In this document: positions 1 to 11,017 of the stretch, in pieces | How the letters are laid out: the number at the start of each line of letters is the position of its first letter | Numbering within the stretch: the stretch's first letter is position 1 | Assembly (NCBI RefSeq): GCF_035918255.1 | Contig: NZ_CP142136.1 | Span: 1 to 64,000, forward strand | DNA: 64,000 bases | Direction of reading: 5' to 3' | Source: Mesomycoplasma ovipneumoniae | GTDB lineage: Bacteria > Bacillota_I > Bacilli_A > Mycoplasmatales > Metamycoplasmataceae | Made by a program: the position numbers and the translations under genes | The notes under the pieces: model-generated | Told to the model about the DNA's origin: nothing | Databases searched by the model: none | What the model saw: the letters and a program-made list of their open reading frames with translations, nothing else

Positions 1-1389
1 ATGAAAGCAAATAGTAATATAAAAATTAGAACCCAAGAACTTCGGCAACAAATTGAAAACCTATTAAATGACAAAATGGTTTACAACAATTTTTTTCAAA
101 CAATATTTGTGGTAAACGAGACAGAAACCGAAATTATCGTTGATTTTACAGATCAAATTGCCAAACAAGAAGTTATTTCTCGATGAATTGACACTGTAGA
201 AAAAGCGATTTCTAACCTTGAAATTTCTAAGGTTTTAACTTTTAATAATGAAAGCAATTATATAGCAAATCCTAAACAAGTGCATGATTTTACTATAAAA
301 AACAAGTATTGCAGCTTTAAAATAAACAACTTTTTGAATAAATTTACCTTTAAAAACTTTATAAGGTCTAATTATAATTTTCAGATTTTTAGCATTTACG
401 ATTCGATTATAAGTGATTCAAAGCTTAATTTTTCGCCGATTTTTATTTCAGGACCCTCAGGAATAGGGAAAACTCATTTTATTAATGCCATCGGAAACTT
501 GTTGGCTGAAAAAGGTAAAAAAGTTTTCTACATTAACGATTATAAGTTTATAAGTTGCATAACCGGTTGGATGCAAAACGGTGAAAGCGATAAAATAAGT
601 GATTTTTTAGAGTGACTGACTCAAGTTGACGTTTTTTTATTTGATGACATTCAAGGTTTAGGACACAAACACCAAACTTCAATAGTTGCTCTTGAAATTT
701 TGAACAAATTTATTGAAAATGATAAAACTGTAATTATAACATCGGATAAATCGCCTTCTTTATTAGGCGGTTTTGAAGAAAGATTTATTACAAGGTTTGG
801 TTCGGGTTTGCATATAAAGTTAAATAAGCCAAAAAAAGAGGACTTTTTGCGGATTTTTACACATAAATTGCGCGAGCAAAATTTGGACAAACACATTTGA
901 ACAACTGAAGCGCTCGAATTTCTTTCAAAACACTTCCGAAACTCAATCAGAGAACTTGAGGGCGCTTTAAAGTCAATTGTTTTCTACATTCAGACAAATA
1001 GAATTAAATTTCAGAGCGAAATTTATTTTGACAAGCAAAAAATGCTCGAAATTTTTGTAGAAAAACATGAAACTGAACAAATAATTACGCCTGATTTAAT
1101 AATCCAGAGTGTTTCTAAATATTACGGAGTTGCTGTTAGCGATATAAAAAGTGAAAAAAGAGATAAAAATATAGTTCATGCTCGTGATATTGCTATTTGA
1201 TTAATTAAGAATATTCTCGACTTAACTCACAATGAGGTCGGGTCATTTTTTAACAACAGAAAACACTCGACAATAATTTTTACACTTAGAAAAATTGATA
1301 ATTTAAAACAAAGCAATAATAACGAATTAGAGTTAGCCTTAAACCAAATATATAAACATTTAAATTGAAGTTTTAAACATAGAAAATAA
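1..1389 (+). CDS. dnaA: Chromosomal replication initiator DnaA
   Basis: 462 aa, continuous when UGA is read as Trp (first UGA at 184-186). The AAA+ Walker A motif GPSGIGKT is at residues 151-158, followed by a Walker B-like FLFDDIQG. The C-terminal DnaA-box-binding helix-turn-helix is recognisable (ARDIAIW ... NRKHSTI). DnaA binds origin boxes, opens oriC and recruits the helicase. The start is the first base of the window and dnaN follows, the classical origin arrangement. Any promoter lies outside the window. No canonical TTATCCACA-type box was seen downstream, so the origin itself is not located here. Confidence 0.97.
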
Positions 1390-1546
1390 TAAAAATTAAC
1401 ACTGTTTTTTGGCAAAAAAACGCCATAAATTAAAGATTTTTAGTTTTTTTAGACTTTTAAACAAACTTATTATAATTATTATTAAACCAAACTTAACAAA
1501 ACTAAACATAACTTAATGTAATTATTTATTTTATAAGGGAGTAAAA
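1390..1546. promoter_or_regulatory. dnaA-dnaN spacer with dnaN promoter
   Basis: AT-rich 157-bp spacer. A TATAAT hexamer at 1471-1476 is a good -10 for dnaN, giving a leader of about 60 nt that ends in the Shine-Dalgarno AAGGGAG. A short GGC/GCC hairpin lies near 1418-1432. No clear DnaA boxes were found on either strand. Confidence 0.6.
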
Positions 1547-2683
1547 ATGAAATTTAGAATTAAAAAGAACATAATTGAAAAACAAATCGAAAGAATGCAT
1601 GTAGCAATTCTTAGTCATAATAATTCTCCACTGAGCTCTTTTTTTATGAAATTAACAAGAGGAGGTTTGTTTATAATATCGACAAATAGCGAACTTTCTT
1701 ATAAAGTTTTTATTGAGAAAGAAAATTTAATTGAAATAATTGATGTCGGTTTTTGTTTAATTGATGGATTTTTTTTACGTGATGTTATAAAAAAATGTGA
1801 TTCAGAAATTAATTTTGAATTAAAAGGTAACGAATTAATTGTTTCCTGAGAAGAAGCTTCATTTACAAAAAGTCTTATTAATGCTAGTTTTTTCCCAGAA
1901 ATTGACTTTGACCAAAAAGGGATAAAATTAATTGTAAATGCAAAAAATTTCAAAAAAGCCGTAAAAAATACAGCTTTTGCAACGACAAACAACCCTTCGC
2001 AGCCAGTTTTATCGGCGATAAATCTTAGTTCTGATTCGGGTTATTTATTTTTTTCAGCTACAGACACAACTAGATTTGCCTCTGAAAAAATTGAAATTTT
2101 TAACCAAAGTAGAATAAATATTTCTGTTAATGCCAAAAACTTAAAAGATTTTATACCTCCAGAACTTGATTCAGATATTGAATTAAATATTGAACCGACA
2201 AAAATTAGCTACATTTACGATAATTTAACTATTCAATCGAGAATTTTGACAATTGACTACAAAGATATTTCAAATATTTTGCCAAAAAAAGACGAAATTT
2301 TATATTTCTTTTCTATAAAAAAGCGCGAAATTATCGATCTAATTGATAAAACTACGATAATTTCGCCCGGAAAAGATAATGTAATTAATCTTACAATGTC
2401 AAAAACCGAATTAAAAGGTTTTATTTCACGACAAGATTCAGGGCAATCTAATGTTTCTACAAAAAATGTTATTGACTTTAAAATGAATCCAAATTTTGCT
2501 AATTCTACCGAGTATGATCCCGAATTTGTCGAAATAAATGTCAATTATCGTTATCTAAAAGACGCAATTTCTGTTTTTGACAACATCATTGAAATTTATA
2601 TAAATGAAAAAAAGACAAAAATGCTCATAAAATCACCTGAGCGCCCAGAAACTAGCCAACTTATTGGTCTAATTCTTGTATAA
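1547..2683 (+). CDS. dnaN: DNA polymerase III subunit beta (sliding clamp)
   Basis: 378 aa, the normal length for a three-domain beta clamp, with an internal UGA Trp near 1847. The N-terminal pattern (MKFRIKKNIIEKQIERMHVAI ... LSSFFMKLTRGGLFII) and its place directly after dnaA support the call. The clamp encircles DNA and tethers polymerase III. The start follows a good Shine-Dalgarno (AAGGGAG, 6-nt spacing). It is probably transcribed from its own -10 at 1471. Confidence 0.95.
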
Positions 2684-2731
2684 ATGGCGATTTTCTATTT
2701 TAAAAAATCAATAAGAACAGCTAAAATATAG

Positions 2732-2737
2732 TATAAT
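2732..2737 (+). promoter_or_regulatory. -10 box of mnmG
   Basis: TATAAT, 31 nt before the mnmG ATG, in the short spacer after dnaN. There is no evident -35 box, as is usual in mycoplasmas. Confidence 0.55.
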
Positions 2738-2768
2738 TTTTTAATTAATTGAATTTAGAAAGTCTAAA

Positions 2769-4628
2769 ATGTCAAAAGAAAAAAATAAAAGTGGTTCAGA
2801 GTTTGATGCAATTGTAGTTGGTGGTGGCCACGCCGGAATTGAGTCAGTTTATGCGCTTTTAAAAAAAGGTTTTAAAGTAGCGCTCATAACAATTGATAAA
2901 AAAAAATTAGCATCAATGCCGTGTAATCCAGCAATCGGCGGACCCGCTAAAGGAATAATAACTCGAGAAATTGACGCTCTTGGTGGTGTGCAGGCTAAAT
3001 TTTCTGATGCTGCTATGATTCAAATTAAATATTTAAATGAGTCAAAAGGTCCTGCTGTTTTAGCTATGCGGGCGCAAATTGACAAAGAAAAATATTCTAA
3101 AATTATCCTAAAAGATCTAAAACAACAGGATAATTTGACTATTTTTGAAGATTTAGTAACCGAACTTTTGGTTGAAAAAAACCGTATTTTTGGACTAAAA
3201 ACAAAAAAACGGGCTGTTTTTTTTGCAAAAAGTGTAATTATAACCACCGGAACCTACATGGATTCAAAAGTTCTTCGCGGTTCTTCGTCTATCTCAAGTG
3301 GTCCTGATGGTCAAGAAACTTCAAATTTGCTCTCAAATAACTTAAAAAAACTCGGTTTTGAATTACAACGACTTAAAACAGGAACTCCTCCAAGAATCCT
3401 TACTTCCACCATTGATTTTTCCAAAGTTGAACGTGAAGTTTTACCGCTTTATAATATAAATTTTTCATTTCAGTCAAAACACAGACTAAAAAAGCAAATT
3501 TCCTGTTATTTGACTTACACTAACTCAAAAACACACCAAATAATAAATGAAAATTTAGACAAATCCTCAATGTATTCAGGCTTAATTTCGGGAGTTGGGC
3601 CTCGTTATTGCCCTTCGATTGAAGATAAAATTGTCCGTTTTTCAGACAAACCTAGACACCAAATATTTTTTGAACCTGAAACAAAAAAACAAGACATAAT
3701 GTACATAAATGGCCTTTCAACCTCAATGCCCGAAGAAGTCCAAGACCAAATAATTAAAACAATCCCTGGTCTAGAAAATGCAAAAATCGCAAAATATGGT
3801 TATGCAATTGAATATGATGCAATTAATCCGCTTGAATTGAAGAAAAGTTTAGAAACTAAAAAAATAAAAGGGCTTTTTATGGCTGGTCAAATTAACGGGA
3901 CTAGCGGATATGAAGAGGCTGCAGCCCAAGGTTTGGTTGCTGGAATTAATGCTGGACAATTTATTTTAAAGAAAAAACCAATTGAAATTTTGCGAAATGA
4001 CGGATATATTGGCGTTTTAATTGATGATTTAGTAACAAAAGGGACAAAAGAACCCTATCGAATGCTAACCTCTAGAGCAGAATATAGACTTATTCTTCGA
4101 AATGATAATGCTGATATCAGAATGCTAAAATATGCTTTTGTTTCTGGTATGATTTCAAAAGACTATTACCTAAAAGTTAAAGAAAAATACAAAAAAATTG
4201 ATAAAAAAATCGAAAAACTTTCGAAAGATTTTTTGTCGCCAAAAGATCCTTTGGCAAAAAAATACGGTATAAAAACTGGAATTTCAAAGTTAAAACTGAT
4301 TTCTCGACCTGATGTTGATTTTAAAGATATTTTGCCCGATTTTGAATACGGTTATGAATTAATGGTCATTTCTCGTTTAAAAGGTTACATTCAAAAGCAA
4401 AATTCTGAGGCCGAAAAAATGATTAGACTTGAAAATTTACTCATTCCGACAGATATAAATTATCAAAAAGTCGCTAATTTATCAACTGAAGCGCTCGATA
4501 AATTTTCAAAAGTTAGACCAAAAACTATTGGCCAAGCAAGTAGAATTAGCGGCGTAAATCCGGCGGACATTCAAATGCTTTTATTTCATCTTAATCTTTT
4601 AAAAATGCAAAAAGAAGCAAAAACATAA
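2769..4628 (+). CDS. mnmG: tRNA uridine-5-carboxymethylaminomethyl modification enzyme MnmG (GidA)
   Basis: 619 aa, typical length. FAD-binding dinucleotide fold GGGHAGIE at residues 18-25, then the family signatures [19 protein letters not shown] and [15 protein letters not shown]. With MnmE it installs the cmnm5 group on wobble U34 of several tRNAs. The stop overlaps the start of rlmH (TAATG), which indicates translational coupling. Confidence 0.97.
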   Translation: MSKEKNKSGSEFDAIVVGGGHAGIESVYALLKKGFKVALITIDKKKLASMPCNPAIGGPAKGIITREIDALGGVQAKFSDAAMIQIKYLNESKGPAVLAMRAQIDKEKYSKIILKDLKQQDNLTIFEDLVTELLVEKNRIFGLKTKKRAVFFAKSVIITTGTYMDSKVLRGSSSISSGPDGQETSNLLSNNLKKLGFELQRLKTGTPPRILTSTIDFSKVEREVLPLYNINFSFQSKHRLKKQISCYLTYTNSKTHQIINENLDKSSMYSGLISGVGPRYCPSIEDKIVRFSDKPRHQIFFEPETKKQDIMYINGLSTSMPEEVQDQIIKTIPGLENAKIAKYGYAIEYDAINPLELKKSLETKKIKGLFMAGQINGTSGYEEAAAQGLVAGINAGQFILKKKPIEILRNDGYIGVLIDDLVTKGTKEPYRMLTSRAEYRLILRNDNADIRMLKYAFVSGMISKDYYLKVKEKYKKIDKKIEKLSKDFLSPKDPLAKKYGIKTGISKLKLISRPDVDFKDILPDFEYGYELMVISRLKGYIQKQNSEAEKMIRLENLLIPTDINYQKVANLSTEALDKFSKVRPKTIGQASRISGVNPADIQMLLFHLNLLKMQKEAKT

Positions 4629-5086
4629 TGAGAATTTTAATAATTGCCTTTGGAAGTAATTCTAGAGATTTTTCAGTTTTATATCAAAAAGAAATCAATA
4701 AAATTAAGGAATTTAAATACCAAGTTGATTTAATTAACCTTAGTGAAAGTCAAAATGAAAACATAAGTTTAAAAAAAACCATTGAAACAAAGCTAATTTT
4801 AGAAAAAATACCTAAAAATTACAGTTGTTTTCTTTTTACAGAGCGTGGTCAAACCATTTCTAGCCCAGAATTTTCACAATTATTAAACTCAGCAAATATT
4901 TGCCTCATAATCGGCGGTTCAAGGGGTGTTGATGAGCAGTTGATTCTTGAAAAAGTGCCAAATATTAGATTTTTATCATTTGGTAAAATAACTTTTCCCC
5001 ATAAAATTTTCAAGCTTGTACTTCTAGAACAAATTTATCGCGGACTTTCTATAAAATATAATCGAAAGTACCACCACGATGATTAA
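4628..5086 (+). CDS. rlmH: 23S rRNA (pseudouridine-1915-N3)-methyltransferase RlmH
   Basis: 152 aa SPOUT-class methyltransferase. The C-terminal knot is visible in FLFTERGQTISSPEFSQLL and LIIGGSRGVDEQ, which bind S-adenosylmethionine. It methylates a pseudouridine in helix 69 of 23S rRNA. The ATG overlaps the mnmG stop by one base, so the two are co-translated. Confidence 0.93.
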   Translation: MRILIIAFGSNSRDFSVLYQKEINKIKEFKYQVDLINLSESQNENISLKKTIETKLILEKIPKNYSCFLFTERGQTISSPEFSQLLNSANICLIIGGSRGVDEQLILEKVPNIRFLSFGKITFPHKIFKLVLLEQIYRGLSIKYNRKYHHDD

Positions 5087-5098
5087 AAAAAGGAAAAA

Positions 5099-6082
5099 AT
5101 GAACTCAAAACCATACTTAGAAATCATAAAAAACATCGAAAAACACGACAATATTTTTGTTTTTCACCACATTAGACCTGATGGAGACTGTCTTGGAGCC
5201 CAACAAGGTTTTGCAAAAGCAATTAAAAAAAATTTTCCCCAAAAAAATGTTTTTTTAATTGGAAATAATAACAAAGAATTTGATTTTTTAACTTTTCACT
5301 TTGATAATATGGATTCAATTGCAAGTGAATTTTTTCAAAATTCACTTGCAATTACAGTCGATACTGCCGATATTAATAGAATTCAAGAATTAGACTTTTT
5401 TTTGAATTCTAAATTCAAAACAAGAGTTAAAATTGATCACCACCCTGAAAAAGAGGAAGAAATTTACGATCAAACTTGAATTGACCCAACTTTTTGTGCC
5501 GCTTCTGAAATGATTGGTTTTATTTTAAAAGAAGAAAAATGACAAATTGACGAGGAAATTGCCCTTTTTGTTTATTTAGGAATTTTAACAGATTCAGGCC
5601 GTTTCGCTTTTCCTTCAACAACAGCAAGAACCTTTGAAATTGTAGCTTTCTTAATGAAAACCAATTTTAATTTCAGCGAATTAAATCGCCTTTTGTCTCA
5701 GAGAACTGAAAATGAAGTCGCTTTTCAAGCACATGTTTTAGGAAATTACAACAAAAAAGGCAAAGTTTTATGACATTATGTCTCAAAAACCGAACAGGAA
5801 AAATTTAACTTGTCCTCAAGTCAAGTTTCGGCAGTTAATCTTTTATCAAATATAGGTGATGCTTTGATTTGACTGTTTTTGATTGAATATGAAAACCAAA
5901 TCAGAGTTAGAATTCGTTCAAATGGCCCAGTTATTAATAAAATAGCGGTCGAATATGGCGGGGGCGGTCACCCTTTTGCTGCTGGAATTAATTTAGATAA
6001 TAACGATAAAATTAATCAAAATATTAGTGAAATACTAGAAAAACTAGAAAAATTAGCCGAAAGTTTTACACGTAATGGATAA
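5099..6082 (+). CDS. DHH-family phosphoesterase (NrnA-like), copy 1
   Basis: 327 aa with several UGA Trp codons. Metal-binding motifs of the DHH/DHHA1 family are in order: FHHIRPDGDCLGAQ (residues 22-35), TVDTAD, IDHHPE, and the substrate-binding GGGGHPFAAG near the C terminus. The family includes nanoRNases and pAp or cyclic dinucleotide phosphodiesterases. Substrate cannot be assigned from sequence. It overlaps its paralogue downstream by 8 nt. Shine-Dalgarno AAAGGAAA precedes the start. Confidence 0.9.
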
Positions 6083-7049
6083 AAAAATAGCAACAGAAAT
6101 TAAAAATCTCATTGAAAATCACGACTCAATCGTCATTTTTCACCACATTAGACCTGACGGAGACTGTCTTGGTGCTCAAAACGGTTTGAAATCACTTATT
6201 TTAGAAAATTTTCCAGACAAGCAAGTTTTTGCTATTGGAGATTTTAAGAAATCATTCTCATTTTTAGATTTAAAAGAAGATTTAGTGCCGGAAAAAGAAA
6301 TTTTGGAAAAATCTTTAGCCATAATTGTTGATGCAAACTTTAAAAATCGAATCGAATTTGCTTATTTGTTTGAGCAAATTCGATTCAAATCAATTTTGAG
6401 AATTGATCATCACCCAAATGACGATGATTTGGGCGAAAGTTATCGCTGAGTTGATCCAACTTACATTGCCGCTTGTGAACAAATTGCAGATTTAGCGCAT
6501 GAATTAAACTGAAAAATATCAAAAAGATCAGCTGAACTCATTTATCTTGGAATTTACACGGATTCAGGGCGCTTTTTATATAAAAATACATCAGCACGAA
6601 CTCACTTTTTAACAGGGGTTTTATTTGAAACTGGATTTAATTTTTCAAAAATTCATGAAAAATTAAATACCAAAAGATTATCTGACCTTGAATTTGATAG
6701 TTACATTTTTGCTAATAAAAAAACTTACAAAAATGTAATTTATTACACTTTATCCATTGAAGAACAGCAAAAACTAGAAAAAAATTCACAAAATTCAGTT
6801 AGACCAAATTTATTAGCTAACATCGACGATTACAAAATTTGACTCTGTTTAGTTCAAGAAACTCAAAATTCATGGCGCGTTGAATTTCGATCAGCAGGCC
6901 CAAATGTTCAAAAAATCGCCCTAAACTGAGGCGGGGGCGGTCACCTTAATGCGTCAGGAACCATTCTTGAAAACCTTGAAAAATTAGATTTATTAGTTCA
7001 CGATTGTCAAGCAGAATATGAAGAATGAAAAGCTAATTCTTTGAGTTAA
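6075..7049 (+). CDS. DHH-family phosphoesterase (NrnA-like), copy 2
   Basis: 324 aa, continuous through several UGA Trp codons. It repeats the architecture of the preceding gene: FHHIRPDGDCLGAQN, IIVDANF (in place of TVDTAD), IDHHPND and WGGGGHLNASG. The two copies are tandem, translationally coupled paralogues (8-nt overlap). The second metal motif reads VDAN rather than VDTAD, so substrate or rate may differ between copies. Confidence 0.9.
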
Positions 7050-7144
7050 AAAGGAAAAACTAGCACCAAAATACTAAATTTTTCCATTTTTTGGCTAAAA
7101 ATCATAAAAAAATTAATATTCACAAACACACCACGGAGGTTGTT

Positions 7145-7720
7145 ATGAATGGGATTGATATTAAAAAATTTTTAAATTATCTATTTGCGCTTTATCACGT
7201 CGACACCGGAGAAACCGAGCTTTATCGAACTTGAGTTCAAAAAATACTATGATTTACGCATTGAAAATTTTACAGACTTTATAATGAACCGTTTTTTTGC
7301 GAAGATTTTGAGTCATACAAATATGGCCCTGTTTCATGAACAGTTTTAAAAACTCAGTTTTTTAGCCTTCAGACACCTAAAAATACCTCTTACAATCTCG
7401 AGGATATTTTAGATTATCACAGAAATGATATAGTTGACGAATTCAAGGGCATATTAAAAAACGATTTTTTGGTAGACTTTGGTCATGATTATGGCGAAAC
7501 TTTCACTGAACAACAAAAAATAGAGGCTCAAGAAAAACGGTGAGATTGTTTTGTCTTTGTTTTTGAGCGGTTGAAAAAAATGCGTCCAAACGAATTAATG
7601 AATTTGTCATACAAACAAAAATCATACAAAACCGCTTTGTCAAATCCAACAAGCAAAATTATTCTTAACGAAACAATACTTGAAGACACTGAAATAGATG
7701 TATTAAAAAATGATTTTTAA
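7145..7720 (+). CDS. Panacea-domain (DUF4065, SocA/GepA-like) protein
   Basis: 191 aa with four UGA Trp codons in the first third. The N-terminal pattern [40 protein letters not shown] matches the Panacea/DUF4065 signature (LQKLLYFA ... EDIEAWKYGPV), known from antitoxins and phage-associated proteins. The start follows a strong Shine-Dalgarno (ACGGAGG). No toxin-like ORF is adjacent: a DHH gene is upstream and ftsY downstream. It may be an orphan antitoxin or a domesticated regulator. The family call is from motif reading; function is unknown. Confidence 0.7.
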
Positions 7721-7754
7721 TTTTTTTACCTTTTAATAAAAAATTAAAAACCCT

Positions 7755-7760
7755 TATAAT
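7755..7760 (+). promoter_or_regulatory. -10 box of ftsY
   Basis: TATAAT 38 nt upstream of the ftsY ATG. A second TATAAT-like stretch overlaps just downstream. Confidence 0.5.
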
Positions 7761-7797
7761 TTATAATATATTTATTAAAAATTATAGGAACCACAAA

Positions 7798-8799
7798 ATG
7801 TCTTTTTTTAAAAAAATCAAAGAAAAAATTTTTGGTTCAAAAGAAAAAAAAACCGCTAATTTAGATAAATACGTGGCTGGTTTGTCTAAATCTAGACTTT
7901 CTTTTTTGAATCAAATTGTTCAGCTTCAAAAAAAACACATCAAGATTGATGATGATTTTTTTGATGAACTTGAAGAAATACTAATAATGTCAGATATTTC
8001 TCCAAATTTTGTAAATACAATAATAAATGCGCTAAAAGATGAAGTTCGTTTTCACAACATTGACAATCCTGAATTAATTACCGAAATTATTATGGATAAA
8101 ATGTACACAATTTATTCAAACCGGTCAATTGTTAACATAAATTTGAATGTAAAAACCGATAGAATTAATGTTTTTTTAATTTCTGGCGTTAATGGTTCTG
8201 GAAAAACAACTTCAATTTCTAAAATAGCCCGTAAATATGTGCTTGAAGGTAAAAAAGTTTTAATTATTGCAGCAGATACTTTCCGTGCGGCCGCTGTCGA
8301 GCAACTTGAAATATGAGCTAAAAGAGTCGGCGCGTCAATTGTAAAACCGGCAACTAACGAAAAAGATCCAGGCTCTGTAGTTTTTCGCGGTCTGGATTTT
8401 GCAATAAAAGAAAAAATGGATTTGGTCTTGATTGATACGGCTGGAAGATTGCAAAATAACGTCAATTTAATGCAAGAATTAGCAAAAATTAACAAAATAA
8501 TTTCTCAAAAAGTACCCGGCGGACCACATGAATCACTTTTGGTAATCGATGCAACAACTGGTCAAAACGGGGTCTCTCAGGCAGAAATATTTACAAAAGC
8601 AACTCCAATTTCTGGTATAATTTTAACAAAAATGGACGGCACAAGTAAAGGCGGAATCGTGTTTTCGATCAAAGATCAACTTAATATCAGTGTAAAATTA
8701 GTTGGTTTGGGCGAAGGAATGGATGACTTACAGCCGTTTGATCTAGATTTATTTATTTTTGCAATCACTAAAGGATTAAAAAATCAATATCAAATCTAA
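7798..8799 (+). CDS. ftsY: Signal recognition particle receptor FtsY
   Basis: 333 aa SRP GTPase. A basic amphipathic N terminus ([18 protein letters not shown]) can dock on the membrane. The NG domain carries [15 protein letters not shown] (P-loop), [33 protein letters not shown] and [13 protein letters not shown]. It receives ribosome-SRP complexes at the membrane for co-translational insertion. It lacks the long acidic A domain of E. coli FtsY, as is common in mollicutes. A perfect hairpin overlaps the stop codon. Confidence 0.96.
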
Positions 8800-8823
8800 A
8801 GATTTGTTAAAATCTTTAGATTT
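8792..8823 (+). terminator. Hairpin overlapping the ftsY stop
   Basis: Perfect 13-bp inverted repeat (AAATCTAAAGATT / AATCTTTAGATTT) with a 6-nt loop; the left arm contains the UAA stop of ftsY. No long T-run follows, so it may be a weak terminator or an mRNA 3'-end stabiliser. Confidence 0.5.
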
Positions 8824-8872
8824 GTGCCCTTGCAAAAACAATAATTAAAATGTTAAAAAATATAAATAAACC

Positions 8873-8893
8873 TTATGTGAAAAATTCACATAA
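8873..8893 (+). promoter_or_regulatory. Small hairpin in the leader of the RNase J-like gene
   Basis: Perfect 9-bp inverted repeat TTATGTGAA / TTCACATAA with a 3-nt loop, 25 nt before the next start codon. It could be an operator or an mRNA structure. No function is assigned. Confidence 0.35.
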
Positions 8894-8918
8894 ATAAAAT
8901 AAAAATTAAAAGGAAATT

Positions 8919-10946
8919 ATGGCTAAAATTAGTTTTTTTGCACTAGGCGGCCAAGATGAAAACGGAAAAAATTGCTATATTTTAGAAATTGATGACGATA
9001 TTTTCATTATAAATGCAGGCGCTAAAATCCCGCTTGATAGTTCAGTTGGTGTTGATACAATTATTCCAGATTACACTTACATTGAAGAAAACAAGCATAA
9101 AATAAAAGGTGTTTTTATAACTGACGCCAAAAATGAATCATTCTCAGGAATTCCGTGGCTAGTTATGAAACTCAAAAACGTAATGATTTATAGCTCTTTT
9201 TTTACTAAAGCGCTAATTCTTGACCGAATGAGCAAATATAATATCGAAGATGCTACTTTTGAGATAAAACCAATAATATCTGAGCTAAAAATTAGTGAAA
9301 AAATAACTATAATTCCTTTTTCGGTTGCAGGTTCAATGCCTGGTTCAATTGGTTTTTGCTTTCAAACCGAGGATGGATCAATTGTTTTTATGTCCAATTA
9401 TGTTGTTGGAAATTTAGGCGTTTATGGTGAAACTAATTTTGACTTAATCAAAAAAATTAGCCAAAACCCAAAAGGTGTTTTAATGTTTATCTCTGATTCA
9501 GGTAAATCTAATGTGCCTGGAAAAGCAATAAACAAGCTTTTTGCTAGATCTTTTCTTGAAAAAAGTTTCCTGCAAGCCGATAAAAATTCGCGAATTGTTG
9601 TTTCAGCTTATGATGAAGAAATGGTCTCAATTCAGGAAATCATTGACCTTTCCTTGAAATTCAACAGACAAATTACGGCTTATGGAAAAAAATATGACAA
9701 ATTATACGACATGATTTATAAGCTTGACAAACTAACAACAAATAAAATTAAAAGTTTGCCAACCTTTTTTGACTATAAATTTGCAAATAAGCAAAAAAAT
9801 TCTGTTGTTTTAATAACTTCTAGCCCAGAAAGAATTTGTCACCGATTTAATCGCGTCCTTCAGAATGATGATGCCTATTTTAAGTTAAAAAAGTCAGATT
9901 ATGTAATTATGTTAACCCCTCCAATTAATGGGATGGAGCAACTTTATGCTAAAGTTTTAGACCAAATTGCTAAATCTGTAACAAATATAGTTGATATTTC
10001 TGAATCAGATTTTGGACTAGCACGCCCATATAAAGATGATATTTCTGATATGATCGACCTTCTTAAGCCAAAATATTTTGTTCCAATTCAAGGGCTCTAT
10101 CGATATTTAGTTGTTGCATCAAATATTGCGGCAAATAATAAAATAAACAGGCAAAACACAATTATTTTACAAAACAAAAGGATAGCTAATTTTATTGACG
10201 GAAATTTATTTTCACGTAAAAAACTAACAAAAGGTCAAGATGAAATTTATATTTCTGGTTATGGAATTGGCGATGTTTCTTTTGAAGTGCTAAAAGAGCG
10301 CGAATCATTATCTCAAGATGGATTAATAATTGTTTCCTTTTTGTTCAATCCTATTTTAAAAAAGATTGTTTCAAAAGTTGAAATAACTGATCATGGAATC
10401 TTAAGTCGTGAAAATCGTGATTCATATCACGAGATAATTCGAAAAATTATTTTTGATAATTTTTCGAATATTAAAAAAACAAATGATAAAATATTAAAAG
10501 AATTACAACAAAAAACTCAAAAAAATATCAAAAAAAAGATTTTCCGTATTTTTGATAAAGAACCCAATGTTTCTGTTATAATTCATAACATTTATCCAGA
10601 AGAAAAGGAGCTAAAAATGAAAAAAATGCTATGAAAAGACGCCCAGGAAGAAATTAAAACTGGTGTTGTTTACTTAGAATTTGCGGTTGATTGGTGTGGT
10701 GATTGCAAAATGCAAGAACCTGTTAATGAAGAAATTTCTGAGTATTTTAAAAACAGAACTGATGTAAAATTAATTCAGGTTAATGCAGAAGAAGCGCAAT
10801 TATTTAGAAAAAAAGACACTGAATATGAAGTTCTTTTTGTGCCAACTCACTTCGTTTTCAAAGACGGTAAGCCAATTTTTAAAAAATTTGAATATGCTCC
10901 AGCAGAATTGCTAATTGAAAAAATTGAAGAAGCCTTAAAAAATTAA
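8919..10946 (+). CDS. Degenerate RNase J-like protein fused in frame to thioredoxin
   Basis: One open frame of 675 aa when UGA (10632-10634) is read as Trp. Residues 1-about 560 follow the RNase J fold (FFALGGQDENGKNCYILEI ... INAGAKIP). The metallo-beta-lactamase motif, normally THGHEDHIGG, is TDAKNESFSG at residues 68-77, so all catalytic His are gone; a non-catalytic RNase J2-type subunit is likely. The last 109 residues are a complete thioredoxin with WCGDC. An AAGGAG Shine-Dalgarno precedes an in-frame ATG at 10617, so thioredoxin may also be made separately. Under the standard code this would look like two genes. Confidence 0.8.
10617..10946 (+). CDS. trxA: Thioredoxin (possible independent internal initiation)
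   Basis: 109 aa, the usual thioredoxin length. Redox motif W-C-G-D-C at residues 26-30 (canonical WCGPC), and VPTHFVF carries the cis-proline. AAGGAG lies 7 nt before this ATG. The upstream RNase J-like frame runs into it without any UAA or UAG. The product could be free thioredoxin, a fusion domain, or both. TrxB is encoded at 48.6 kb and Tpx at 46.8 kb, natural redox partners. Confidence 0.75.
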
Positions 10947-11002
10947 GAAACAAAATTTAAATTTTCATACTACTAAAATTAAATATTTTTTAGTTTTTTT
11001 GT

Positions 11003-11008
11003 TATAAT
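11003..11008 (+). promoter_or_regulatory. -10 box of hrcA (near-leaderless)
   Basis: TATAAT ends 9 nt before the hrcA ATG, so the transcript would start within a few bases of the start codon. There is no Shine-Dalgarno. Confidence 0.6.
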
Positions 11009-11017
11009 TTAACAACA

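Noticed and set aside
1390..1546. Origin of replication between dnaA and dnaN
   Set aside because: AT-rich, but no DnaA boxes of the TTATCCACA type on either strand; only a promoter and leader can be supported.
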